From: Flavobacteriales bacterium
GTDB taxonomy: Bacteria > Bacteroidota > Bacteroidia > Flavobacteriales > Flavobacteriaceae
NCBI GenBank assembly: GCA_004214175.1
Contig: SGZH01000001.1
Span: 62,001 to 126,000, forward strand
Length of the DNA: 64,000 nucleotides
Direction of reading: 5' to 3'
Part shown: positions 45,535 to 54,624 of the stretch, piece by piece
How positions within the stretch are numbered: position 1 is the stretch's first letter
Layout: every line of letters starts with the position of its first letter
Made by a program: the position numbers and the translations under genes
The notes under the pieces: generated by a model
What the model saw: the letters and a program-made list of their open reading frames with translations, nothing else
What the model was told of the DNA's origin: nothing
The model's database searches: none

Positions 45535-46854
45535 ATGCATTATATCCCGAATATTTTGTTTTTAATCATTTTATTTCTTGGCATAGGTTTTTTTGTCAAG
45601 AATTGTAAAAAAATTATCAGAAATATAAAGCTAGGTCATAAAGTAGATATTTCGGATCATAAAAATATACGTTGGAATAATGTTTTCAGAATAGCATTAG
45701 GTCAGTCAAAGATGGTAGTTAGACCATTGTCAGGATTTCTTCATATTATTGTTTATATTGGATTTGTTGTTATTAACATCGAAGTGTTAGAAATCATTAT
45801 TGATGGATTATTTGGTACCCATCGTATTTTTTCTGGTCTTGGAGTTTTTTACGATATTTTAATTGGTTCTTTTGAAATTTTAGCATTTTTAGTTTTGATT
45901 AGCGTGATCGTATTTTGGATTCGAAGAAATTTTAAAAAAATTAAACGTTTTTGGTCTGCAGAAATGAAAGGTTGGCCAAAAAATGATGCAAATATTATTT
46001 TATATTTTGAGATGGTATTAATGTCATTATTCTTATTAATGAATGTTTCTGATTTACAACTTCAATTATTAGGAGTTGATCATTATAATGTTGCAGGTAG
46101 TTTTCCAGTTAGCAGTTACCTTTTACCTTTGTTTGAAAATTTTTCAGTATCGAGCTTAATTATTTTTGAACGAACTGCATGGTGGCTTCACATCATTGGT
46201 ATTTTTATTTTTTTAAATTACTTATATTATTCTAAACACTTACATATCCTATTAGCATTTCCAAATGTATATCATGGAAGTGTCGAACCTAAAGGGAAAT
46301 TTAATAATTTAGAGTCAGTTACTACTGAAGTTAAATTGATGATGGATCCAAACTTAGATCCTTTTGCAACACCTAGTGGAGGATCTGAAGTCCCTGCAAA
46401 GTTTGGTGCAAGTGACGTATTAGATTTAAATAGGACACAATTATTAAATGCATACACCTGTACTGAATGTGGCCGTTGTACTAGTAATTGTCCAGCTAAT
46501 CAAACTGGTAAAAAATTGTCTCCAAGAAAAATTATGATGGATACCCGTGACCGTTTGGAAGAAATAGGGAATAATATTGATAAAAACGGTGAATTTAAAG
46601 ACGATAATAAACAATTGTTAGATAATTATATCACAAGAGAGGAATTATGGGCTTGTACTACTTGTAATGCTTGTGTTGAGTCATGTCCGATTAGTATAGA
46701 CCCATTATCTATCATAATGGATATGCGTCAATATTTAGTAATGGAGCAATCAGCTGCTCCAAACGAACTAAATATTTCTATGACAAATATTGAAAATAAT
46801 GGAGCTCCTTGGCCATACAATCAAATGGATCGATTAAATTGGAAAAATAACTAA
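45535..46854 (+). CDS. membrane-bound Fe-S oxidoreductase, HdrC/dicluster type
   Basis: 439 residues. The N-terminal 240 residues have about five membrane helices resembling a NarI/DsrM-type haem b subunit. The C-terminal soluble domain carries two [4Fe-4S] motifs: CTECGRCTSNCP from residue 309 and CTTCNACVESCP from residue 374. With the CCG protein encoded just downstream it probably forms a membrane-associated quinone-linked oxidoreductase, of the HdrDE or lactate/glycolate-oxidase type; electron donor unknown. It follows the mce gene by 3 bases. Confidence 0.9.
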   Translation: MHYIPNILFLIILFLGIGFFVKNCKKIIRNIKLGHKVDISDHKNIRWNNVFRIALGQSKMVVRPLSGFLHIIVYIGFVVINIEVLEIIIDGLFGTHRIFSGLGVFYDILIGSFEILAFLVLISVIVFWIRRNFKKIKRFWSAEMKGWPKNDANIILYFEMVLMSLFLLMNVSDLQLQLLGVDHYNVAGSFPVSSYLLPLFENFSVSSLIIFERTAWWLHIIGIFIFLNYLYYSKHLHILLAFPNVYHGSVEPKGKFNNLESVTTEVKLMMDPNLDPFATPSGGSEVPAKFGASDVLDLNRTQLLNAYTCTECGRCTSNCPANQTGKKLSPRKIMMDTRDRLEEIGNNIDKNGEFKDDNKQLLDNYITREELWACTTCNACVESCPISIDPLSIIMDMRQYLVMEQSAAPNELNISMTNIENNGAPWPYNQMDRLNWKNN

Positions 46855-46855
46855 T

Positions 46856-47290
46856 ATGAATAAAAACGAAATAGATAAATTATTAAATGATAAAACAGAA
46901 GCAGGAGAATCTGTAAGTCCTGTTTTACCAGACGGTATTAAAAACTACTTAATAGATATTGACGGAACAGTATGCGATGATATTCCTAATGAGGAACCAG
47001 ACCGTATGCTTACAGCAAATGTTTATCCAGATGCTTTACGAACATTAAATAAATGGTATGATGAGGGTCATATTATATGTTTTTTTACTTCACGAACTGA
47101 AGAACATAGAGAAAATACTGAGATTTGGTTAAAAAAACATGGTTTTAATTATCATTCTTTATTAATGGGAAAACCTAGAGGTGGAAATTATCACTGGGTA
47201 GATAATCACCTTGTCAAGGCAACACGATACAATGGAAAGTTTACTGATTTAATAGACAAAGAAATTACAATTCAAGTTTTTGATGATTAA
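46856..47290 (+). CDS. HAD superfamily phosphatase-like protein
   Basis: 144-residue HAD protein with DIDGTVCDD at 34-42, a TSRTEEH motif II near 80-86 and VDNHL near the C-terminal side. This is the family often labelled phosphoheptose isomerase in Bacteroidota databases, a name its motifs do not support. Substrate unknown. It sits between the two halves of the Fe-S oxidoreductase, 1 base after the first and 38 before the second, so it is likely cotranscribed with both. Confidence 0.85.
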   Translation: MNKNEIDKLLNDKTEAGESVSPVLPDGIKNYLIDIDGTVCDDIPNEEPDRMLTANVYPDALRTLNKWYDEGHIICFFTSRTEEHRENTEIWLKKHGFNYHSLLMGKPRGGNYHWVDNHLVKATRYNGKFTDLIDKEITIQVFDD

Positions 47291-47328
47291 AATAAAGTTT
47301 TAAAATTTTTACTTTAAATTATATGTAA

Positions 47329-48123
47329 ATGAGTGAAGCATTAAAAGTCCCAACAATGGCAGAGTATCTTGCTCAGGGAAAAATCCCTGAAGTTTTATTT
47401 TGGGTAGGATGTGCCGGAAGTTTTGATGATAGAGCAAAAAAAATCACTAAAGCTTTTGTTAAAATATTAAATAACTGCGATATTGACTTTGCAGTTTTAG
47501 GAACTGAAGAAAGTTGTTCTGGTGATCCTGCAAAAAGGGCAGGTAATGAATTTCTTTTCCAAATGCAAGCAATGACTAATATCCAAGTGTTAGATGAATA
47601 TAAAATAAAGAAAATTGTTACCACCTGTCCACATTGTTTTAATACTCTAAAAAACGAATACCCAAATTTGGGTGGTCATTATCATGTAATACATCACACA
47701 CAATTTTTGAAGGATTTATTAAATGAAGGAAGATTAAAAGTGGAAGGTGGAAAATTTAAAGGCAAAAGAATAACTTTTCATGATCCTTGTTATTTGGGAA
47801 GAGCAAACAATGAATATGAAGCACCTCGAGATTTGCTAAAAAAATTAGAAGTGGAACTTATAGAAATGCGAAGATGTAAATCTAATGGATTATGCTGTGG
47901 AGCTGGAGGAGCTCAAATGTTTAAAGATGCAGAACCAGGAACAAAGGAAATTTATGTTGAGAGAACAGAAGAGGCTTTAGAAATAAAACCCTCAATAATT
48001 GCAACTGGTTGTCCTTTTTGTAATACTATGGTAACAGATGGAGTTAAGTCAAAAGAAAAAGAAGCCGATGTAAAGGTTTTAGATATTGCTGAAATTATTG
48101 TTAATGCTGAAGATTTAATATAA
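47329..48123 (+). CDS. CCG-domain Fe-S protein (HdrB/GlpC/LutA type)
   Basis: 264 residues with two cysteine-rich CCG modules: the first around C28 (FWVGCAGSF) with CPHCFN further on, the second around C189-C190-G191 (LCCGAGGAQMF) with GCPFCNTM. Such proteins bind a noncubane Fe-S cluster and form the soluble partner of HdrC/dicluster subunits like the one encoded two genes upstream. The stop overlaps the next start (TAATG), so translation is coupled. Confidence 0.92.
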   Translation: MSEALKVPTMAEYLAQGKIPEVLFWVGCAGSFDDRAKKITKAFVKILNNCDIDFAVLGTEESCSGDPAKRAGNEFLFQMQAMTNIQVLDEYKIKKIVTTCPHCFNTLKNEYPNLGGHYHVIHHTQFLKDLLNEGRLKVEGGKFKGKRITFHDPCYLGRANNEYEAPRDLLKKLEVELIEMRRCKSNGLCCGAGGAQMFKDAEPGTKEIYVERTEEALEIKPSIIATGCPFCNTMVTDGVKSKEKEADVKVLDIAEIIVNAEDLI

Positions 48124-48608
48124 TGTTAGTAAACTTTGACGAACTTCCTGAAAATTCACGAATATGGATTTACCAATCAAATAGAAAGCTAAGTGATAGT
48201 GAAATACTTTCTATAGAACCAAAAATTATAACATTTTTAAATTCATGGACAGCTCATGGAAAAAATTTGGAAGCAGGCTATGAAATTAAATACAATCGTT
48301 TTATTGTATTTGGATTAAATCAAGAAAATGCATCAGCTTCTGGCTGCAGTATTGATGCTTCTGTTAATTTCATCCAAGCGATTGAGAAAGATTTTGATTT
48401 AGATCTAATGGATAAAATGAACGTTACTTACTACAATGGAAAATTTATAGCACATAAATCGTTAATTGACTTTAAAAAAATGGCTAAAGCTAAGTCAATT
48501 TCAAAAAATACGATTGTCTTTAATAATCTTGTAAATACTAAGATAGACTACCTTAAAAATTGGGAAGTACCAGCAAAAGATAGTTGGCATGGAAGATTTT
48601 TAAGATAG
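48123..48608 (+). CDS. conserved Bacteroidota protein of unknown function
   Basis: 161 residues; cytosolic, no signal peptide. Homologues are often called ABC transporter ATPase in databases, but there is no Walker A, signature or Walker B motif here, so that name is wrong. Conserved-looking segments are RIWIYQSNRKLSD, FLNSWTAHGK, SGCSIDASVNFI and DSWHGRFLR. Start codon overlaps the stop of the CCG-protein gene by one base. Coupling with the Fe-S genes is the only hint to its role. Confidence 0.8.
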   Translation: MLVNFDELPENSRIWIYQSNRKLSDSEILSIEPKIITFLNSWTAHGKNLEAGYEIKYNRFIVFGLNQENASASGCSIDASVNFIQAIEKDFDLDLMDKMNVTYYNGKFIAHKSLIDFKKMAKAKSISKNTIVFNNLVNTKIDYLKNWEVPAKDSWHGRFLR

Positions 48609-48630
48609 TTTTTATTGACTACATTAACCT

Positions 48631-51546
48631 ATGAAAAAACTTTTCGTCACTACTTTAATTCTATTTTTTTTCAATTTTTTATCAGCTCAGGATTTTTATC
48701 CTTTACATATAGAGAAAGACCAAAAAAATCAAAAAAAATGGGTGGATAGTATGTACAACTCGATGTCAATTAATGAAAAAGTCGGGCAACTTTTTATGGT
48801 TGATGTTTTTTCAAAAGATTCAAAGAATAAAACAGACCTTATAGATTCACTAATAAAAAATCACCATATAGGTGGAATTATTTTTTCTAAGGGAGGTCCT
48901 GTCCGTCAAGCCAAACTAAGTAATCATTATCAGAATATCTCAAAAACTCCTTTATTAATAGCAATGGATGCAGAATGGGGTTTAGCAATGCGTTTAGATT
49001 CTACTTATGCGTATCCTTGGAATATGACGCTAGGTGCGATCACGGATAATAAAATAGTTTATGATATCGGTAAACAGATAGGAGAACATGTTAAGCGAAT
49101 GGGCATGCATATTAATTTTTCTCCTGTAGTAGATATTAATACAAATCCTGATAATCCTATCATTGGTAATCGCTCTTTTGGTGAAGATCGAGATAATGTT
49201 ACTAATAAGGCTTTAGCTTATATGCGTGGTATGCAAAGTAGTGGTATACTTGCAAATGCAAAACATTTTCCAGGTCATGGTGATACAGATCTAGATTCAC
49301 ATAAAATATTACCTACGATATCGTTTACAAAAAAAAGATTGGATAGTATTGAGTTATATCCTTATGAACGTTTATTTCAAGAAGGTTTATCAAGCGTTAT
49401 GGTAGCTCATTTAAATGTTCCAGCATTAGAAAAAAGAAGAAATTTACCATCTTCAATTTCAAAGACAATAGTTACCGATTTATTACAGAATCATCTAAAT
49501 TTCCATGGTTTAATTTTTACAGATGCTCTAAATATGAAAGGAGCATCAAATTTTAAAAAACCTGGTGAAATTGATTTAGCAGCTTTTTTAGCAGGAAATG
49601 ATGTGTTATTAATATCAGAGAGTATTCCTAAGGCACATCAACTTATCGTTGAAGCCTTTAGGAAAGGTAAAATATCAGAAGAAAGATTATCGAGATCAGT
49701 AAAAAAAATATTATTTGCTAAATATAAAGTTGGCTTAAATAACTATCAACCTATCGAGTTAAGCTCGTTACTATCAGATTTAAATACCCCGTATGATGAT
49801 TTTCTCTACGAAAAAGCTATAGAAAATGCACTAACCGTAGTTAAAAATGATCGTCTTATCATACCAATTAGAGAATTAGAAAATACAAAGATTGCTTATG
49901 TCCATATGGGAGATGATTCAGGAACCTATTTTTTAAACCAACTAAATAAATACACTAAAGTAGACTGGATTAAAGCTAATTCAATTGCTGATTATAAACA
50001 AAAACTAAAAGAATACGATCTTACGATCATAGGTTTTCATAAATCAAATGTCAATCCATGGAAAGAATATAAATTTAGCGATCATGAACTAACAACTCTT
50101 TATGAAATATCTAGGACCAACAAGGTCATTTTAGATGTATTTACAAGACCTTACGCATTAAATGATATACAATCATTTTCTAATATTAACGGTATCGTAT
50201 TGTCTTATCAAAATAGTAAAATTTCACAAGAATTATCTGCACAACTAATTTTTGGTTCTATAACTGCTAAAGGTTCGTTACCTGTTTCTATCGGAAATCA
50301 ATTTCCAGTAAATTTAACAAACTTCACACGTTTACAAAAACGGCTACAATACGGAACTCCAGAGAGTGTTGGAATTAACTCAATCAAATTAAAAAAAATT
50401 GATTCATTAGTAAATCATGGAATAAAAGAGAATATGATGCCAGGTGCACAAGTTCTAGTTGCACGAAAAGGAAAAATTATATATAATAAAACTTTTGGGT
50501 ATCATACTCAAGAAAAAATAACTAAAGTTTCTGAGAATGATATTTATGACCTAGCATCGCTAACAAAAATTTTAGCAACCTTACCAATGGTTATGGAATT
50601 AGTTGATGATAGTACAATAAACTTAGATACTAAGATTTCAGAATTACTTCCCGAATATTTTGGAACTAATAAAGAAAATATAACTATTAAAGAAATGCTT
50701 TCGCATTATGCAAGGATTAAATCATGGATCCCTTTTTACCTAGAAACTTTAGATTCTTTAAATGTACCAGATAAAAAATATTACTCAAACAGTAAATCTA
50801 AAAATTTTAAAACTCAGGTGGCTAATAACTTATTCGTAAGAAACGATATGAAAGATTCAATTTATACGAAGATCAAGGAAAGTGAACTATATAAAAATTT
50901 AGAGTATAAGTACAGTGATTTACCATTTTATATTCTTAAAGAATACATAGAACGTCACCATAATAAGCTATTTAAAGATTTGGTTCAAAACAACTTATAT
51001 CAGTCATTAGGAGCAAACCTTACAACTTTTTTACCATTAGAGAAATTTTCTTTGAATATGATACCACCAACAGAAATAGATCAATATTTTAGAATGCAGA
51101 AAATTCATGGCTTTGTTCATGACCAAGGTGCTGCTCTTTTGGGAGGAGTAAGTGGTCATGCTGGATTATTTAGTAATTCTAATGATATAGCAAAAATCAT
51201 GCAGATGTATTTATGGAATGGTAGTTATGGAAACAAGCAATACATAAAATCAGAAACCATAGATTTATTTAACTCCTGTAATTTCTGTAATGAGGATGTA
51301 AGACGGGGAGTAGGTTTTGACAAACCGCAATTAGAAGATCTTGGACCAACTTGCGGTTGTATTTCTATGAATAGTTTTGGTCACAGCGGATTTACAGGTA
51401 CTTTTACCTGGGCAGATCCAGATGAAGAAATTATTTATGTTTTCTTATCAAATCGAACCTATCCATCTGCAGAAAATAAAAGTATCATTGAAAATAATTT
51501 ACGAAGTGATATTCAAGGCTTAATTTACGAATCAATTGAAAATTAA
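48631..51546 (+). CDS. GH3 beta-N-acetylhexosaminidase fused to serine beta-lactamase-like domain
   Basis: 971 residues: signal peptide about 1-19 (ending LSAQ), a GH3 catalytic domain to about 370 with KHFPGHGDTD from residue 211 and the nucleophile D298 in TDALNMKG, a GH3 C-terminal domain to about 560, then a class C beta-lactamase/DD-peptidase-like domain with S643-x-x-K646 (SLTK) and SGHAGLFS near 850. The GH3 part fits NagZ-type release of GlcNAc from muropeptides; the second domain fits a D-amino-acid peptidase or esterase. A two-step peptidoglycan-fragment processor in the periplasm is inferred. Confidence 0.92.
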   Translation: MKKLFVTTLILFFFNFLSAQDFYPLHIEKDQKNQKKWVDSMYNSMSINEKVGQLFMVDVFSKDSKNKTDLIDSLIKNHHIGGIIFSKGGPVRQAKLSNHYQNISKTPLLIAMDAEWGLAMRLDSTYAYPWNMTLGAITDNKIVYDIGKQIGEHVKRMGMHINFSPVVDINTNPDNPIIGNRSFGEDRDNVTNKALAYMRGMQSSGILANAKHFPGHGDTDLDSHKILPTISFTKKRLDSIELYPYERLFQEGLSSVMVAHLNVPALEKRRNLPSSISKTIVTDLLQNHLNFHGLIFTDALNMKGASNFKKPGEIDLAAFLAGNDVLLISESIPKAHQLIVEAFRKGKISEERLSRSVKKILFAKYKVGLNNYQPIELSSLLSDLNTPYDDFLYEKAIENALTVVKNDRLIIPIRELENTKIAYVHMGDDSGTYFLNQLNKYTKVDWIKANSIADYKQKLKEYDLTIIGFHKSNVNPWKEYKFSDHELTTLYEISRTNKVILDVFTRPYALNDIQSFSNINGIVLSYQNSKISQELSAQLIFGSITAKGSLPVSIGNQFPVNLTNFTRLQKRLQYGTPESVGINSIKLKKIDSLVNHGIKENMMPGAQVLVARKGKIIYNKTFGYHTQEKITKVSENDIYDLASLTKILATLPMVMELVDDSTINLDTKISELLPEYFGTNKENITIKEMLSHYARIKSWIPFYLETLDSLNVPDKKYYSNSKSKNFKTQVANNLFVRNDMKDSIYTKIKESELYKNLEYKYSDLPFYILKEYIERHHNKLFKDLVQNNLYQSLGANLTTFLPLEKFSLNMIPPTEIDQYFRMQKIHGFVHDQGAALLGGVSGHAGLFSNSNDIAKIMQMYLWNGSYGNKQYIKSETIDLFNSCNFCNEDVRRGVGFDKPQLEDLGPTCGCISMNSFGHSGFTGTFTWADPDEEIIYVFLSNRTYPSAENKSIIENNLRSDIQGLIYESIEN

Positions 51547-51554
51547 AATTTTAG

Positions 51555-51562
51555 TAATTTTG
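51555..51562 (+). promoter_or_regulatory. bshA: -7 box of the bshA promoter
   Basis: TAATTTTG, full TAnnTTTG match, 19 bases before the bshA ATG and just after the GH3 gene stop. Confidence 0.5.
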
Positions 51563-51580
51563 TTTAATTAAAATAACCTT

Positions 51581-52714
51581 ATGAAAATTGCAATAGTTTG
51601 TTATCCAACCTTTGGTGGAAGTGGAGTAGTGGCAACTGAATTGGGTATTGCTTTAGCTGAATATGGTCACGAAATTCATTTTATAACCTATAAGCAACCT
51701 GTTCGATTGCAACTTCTACATAATAACGTTCATTATCATGAGGTAAGTGTCCCTAGCTATCCATTATTTCATTACCAACCTTATGAATTAGCTTTATCAA
51801 GTAAATTAGTAAATATGGCTAAATTACATAAAATAGAAATAGTTCATGTTCATTATGCAATTCCACATGCATATGCTGGTTATATGGCTAAACAAATGTT
51901 AGCTCAAGAAGGTATTTTTATACCAATGGTGACAACACTACATGGTACTGATATAACTCTAGTTGGTAGCCATCCCTTCTATAAACCAGCTGTTACTTTT
52001 AGCATTAATAATAGTGATGCAGTTACATCTGTATCAAAAAGTTTAAAAGAGGATACACTAAGGCTTTTTAATATCAAAAAAGAAATAGAAGTAGTTCCTA
52101 ATTTTATCGATACAAAAAAATATGAAAATCTTTATTCTGATTTTGAAAGAAAGTTAATTGCTTTTCAAAATGAGAAAATAATTACCCACATAAGTAATAT
52201 TAGAAAAGTTAAAAGGGTAGATGATGTAATAGAAATATTTGATCGAATTCAAAAAGAAATACCTGCAAAACTAGTAATAGTAGGTGATGGACCTGAAAAA
52301 AAATCCTTAGAAAATTTATGTAAAGAAAAAGGTATCAATGAAAAAGTTTTGTTTGTTGGAAATAGTCAAGAAGTTGATAAAATTTTATGTTTTAGTGACT
52401 TATTTATACTTCCATCAGAACATGAAAGTTTTGGTTTAGTAGCCTTGGAAGCAATGGCTTGTGGCATTCCAGTCATCTCTAGTAATGCAGGGGGTTTACC
52501 TGAAGTGAATATAGATGGGCAAAGTGGCTATTTAAGTAATGTAGGAAACATTGATGAAATGGCTAAAAACGCCCTCAAGATTCTTAAAAACAGTGATACT
52601 CATCAATCATTTAAAAGAAAAGCTAAAGAGAATGCAAAACGATTTGAAACAAAATCTATAGTTCCACTTTATGAAGAGATTTATAAAAAATCTTTAGAAA
52701 ACAAAATATTATAA
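51581..52714 (+). CDS. bshA: N-acetyl-alpha-D-glucosaminyl L-malate synthase BshA
   Basis: GT4 glycosyltransferase for the first step of bacillithiol synthesis, joining UDP-GlcNAc and L-malate. 377 residues; the N-terminus KIAIVCYPTFGGSGVVATELG, the HVHYAIPHAYAGY segment and the C-terminal E(x7)E motif of EHESFGLVALEAMACG are all typical of BshA. It has its own promoter. bshB and bshC genes are not in the window; the PIG-L gene further along is exported and too large to be bshB. Confidence 0.94.
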   Translation: MKIAIVCYPTFGGSGVVATELGIALAEYGHEIHFITYKQPVRLQLLHNNVHYHEVSVPSYPLFHYQPYELALSSKLVNMAKLHKIEIVHVHYAIPHAYAGYMAKQMLAQEGIFIPMVTTLHGTDITLVGSHPFYKPAVTFSINNSDAVTSVSKSLKEDTLRLFNIKKEIEVVPNFIDTKKYENLYSDFERKLIAFQNEKIITHISNIRKVKRVDDVIEIFDRIQKEIPAKLVIVGDGPEKKSLENLCKEKGINEKVLFVGNSQEVDKILCFSDLFILPSEHESFGLVALEAMACGIPVISSNAGGLPEVNIDGQSGYLSNVGNIDEMAKNALKILKNSDTHQSFKRKAKENAKRFETKSIVPLYEEIYKKSLENKIL

Positions 52715-52808
52715 ATAAATCCTAGAAATTGATTTTTATTTTTGGTAAGTTGTATTTCATTCGTTTTCAGTATGGAAATTTTATAATAAAATCAATATTA
52801 GTTAAGAG

Positions 52809-54494
52809 CTAAGGTTGGTTGGGTTTTTTATTCACAGTAAATTGTATAAGAATAGCAATGAATATTACTAAGATACATCCTACCAAATTTAGCCATAAAT
52901 AAGGCATTAAATCGATATACCAAAAGTAGATAATAATAAATTGGGTTAATAAGGCAGCTATAAATACAGCTGTACTTTGTATATATTTAATAAAAAAAGC
53001 CAATAAAAATATTCCTAAGACATTACCATAAAAAATAGATCCAATAATATTTACTAATTGAATTAAATTATCAAAAAGATTCGCAACGCAGGCTATCGAT
53101 ATTGCAATGATTCCCCAAAGTAAAGTAAACCATTTGGAAGCTTTTACATAGTGTTTATCACTTTTATCACTAACATTCCTTTTATACAAATCAATAGCAG
53201 TTGTAGAAGCTAATGCATTTAATTCGGAAGCTGTACTGGACATCGCTGCACTCAAGATTACTGCCAATAATAGTCCTATTAAACCACGAGGCAAATTATT
53301 TAAAATAAAATATATAAAAACATAGTCTTTATCATTTGTTTCAGCCTCTGGATTCGCTTTTATAATCAATTTTTTAGTTTGGTCTCTTAAATCTTGTTTT
53401 AGAGAGTTTAAATAAAGAATATCTTCTGATATCACTTTTCGTTCATTATTATTTTGAGTACCTACATAGAGAATTTGTTTGTCTCTAATAACAATATCTA
53501 AATCTTTTTTTTTGTTTTCTAGATCAATTAATGTAGATGAAAATTGAGAATTTCTTACATTTTCAATTGCAGATGGATTAAAGTTTAAAGGAGACTCATT
53601 AAACTGATAAAAAACAAATACCATAACTCCAACTAATAATATGAAAAATTGCATCGGAACTTTTAGCAAACCATTCATAATTAGACCCATTTGACTTGCA
53701 CGAATTGATTTGCCACTCAAGTATCGTTGAACCTGACTTTGGTCAGTACCAAAATAGGAGAGTGCTAAAAAAGTACCTCCAATTATACCACTCCAAAAAG
53801 TATACCGGTTATTAAAGTCAAAAGAAAAGTCTAAAATATCTAATTTACCATTAGCTCCTGCAAGTTCAATAGCATTTGTAAATGAAATATCAAGAGGTAA
53901 ATAATTTAAAATAATTAAAAAAGTGAAGAACATTCCAGCAAAAATAACCCCCATTTGTTGTTTTTGAGTAATGCTAACTGCTTTTGTACCACCACTAACA
54001 GTGTATATGATGACTAATAAACCAATGATAATATTTAAGGTTAATAAATTCCAACCTAAAACAGCAGATAAAATAATTGCGGGAGCAAAAATAGTAATCC
54101 CTGCAGCTAAACCCCTTTGAATTAAAAATAATATAGCAGTTAAAGTTCTAGTTTTTAAATCAAATCTAGTTTCTAAAAACTCATACGCTGTAAATACTTT
54201 TAGTTTGTGATAGAGCGGAATAAAAACCATACTTATAATAATCATTGCTATTGGGAGTCCAAAGTAAAATTGAACAAAACCCATTCCGTCATGAAAAGCC
54301 TGTCCAGGTGTTGATAGAAATGTTATGGCACTAGCTTGAGTAGCCATAACACTTAGACCAATGGTCCACCAGTTGGATGAATTTCCACCTTTTAAATAAT
54401 CTGTTATATTTTTATTATGTCGTGTTTTGTAGGTACCATACAAAACAATAAAAGCTAAAGTTCCACCAAGTACTATCCAATCAATTAATTGCAT
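52809..54494 (-). CDS. sodium:solute symporter (SSS family)
   Basis: 561-residue membrane transporter with about 13 helices. Family regions include SNWWTIGLSVMATQASAITF near the N-terminus (Na+ site) and the SGGTKAVSITQKQQ loop. An extra soluble, charged insertion of about 90 residues lies near 305-390 (rich in Lys, Asp and Asn). Substrate unknown; sugars, sialic acid or amino-sugar products are possible given the neighbouring exported PIG-L protein. A 35-residue membrane protein is encoded 4 bases upstream on the same strand. Confidence 0.9.
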   Translation of the reverse strand: MQLIDWIVLGGTLAFIVLYGTYKTRHNKNITDYLKGGNSSNWWTIGLSVMATQASAITFLSTPGQAFHDGMGFVQFYFGLPIAMIIISMVFIPLYHKLKVFTAYEFLETRFDLKTRTLTAILFLIQRGLAAGITIFAPAIILSAVLGWNLLTLNIIIGLLVIIYTVSGGTKAVSITQKQQMGVIFAGMFFTFLIILNYLPLDISFTNAIELAGANGKLDILDFSFDFNNRYTFWSGIIGGTFLALSYFGTDQSQVQRYLSGKSIRASQMGLIMNGLLKVPMQFFILLVGVMVFVFYQFNESPLNFNPSAIENVRNSQFSSTLIDLENKKKDLDIVIRDKQILYVGTQNNNERKVISEDILYLNSLKQDLRDQTKKLIIKANPEAETNDKDYVFIYFILNNLPRGLIGLLLAVILSAAMSSTASELNALASTTAIDLYKRNVSDKSDKHYVKASKWFTLLWGIIAISIACVANLFDNLIQLVNIIGSIFYGNVLGIFLLAFFIKYIQSTAVFIAALLTQFIIIYFWYIDLMPYLWLNLVGCILVIFIAILIQFTVNKKPNQP

Positions 54495-54498
54495 ACGA

Positions 54499-54606
54499 TT
54501 AAAAGCTAATCATTAATAAGTAAAAAAGTACAATGTAGAGAGTATTAAGTATGACTACCCAAGTATAGCTTTTTTTCCAACTAAATTTATTTTTTTTATC
54601 CTTCAT
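54499..54606 (-). CDS. 35-residue membrane microprotein between PIG-L and symporter genes
   Basis: Short frame starting with ATG: M-K-D-K-K-N-K-F-S-W-K-K-S-Y-T, then one hydrophobic span (about residues 16-33), ending I-S-F. A basic N-terminus followed by a single helix predicts a cytosol-in orientation. It fills the gap between the PIG-L gene and the symporter gene exactly (18 and 4 bases), so the three form one operon. I recall comparable tiny proteins at this place in other flavobacteria. It may be an accessory subunit of the symporter (inference). Confidence 0.65.
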   Translation of the reverse strand: MKDKKNKFSWKKSYTWVVILNTLYIVLFYLLMISF

Positions 54607-54624
54607 TGAGTATATTTAAGAATG

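Noticed and set aside
48123-48608. ABC transporter ATPase
   Set aside because: The common database label is not backed by any Walker or signature motif in the sequence.
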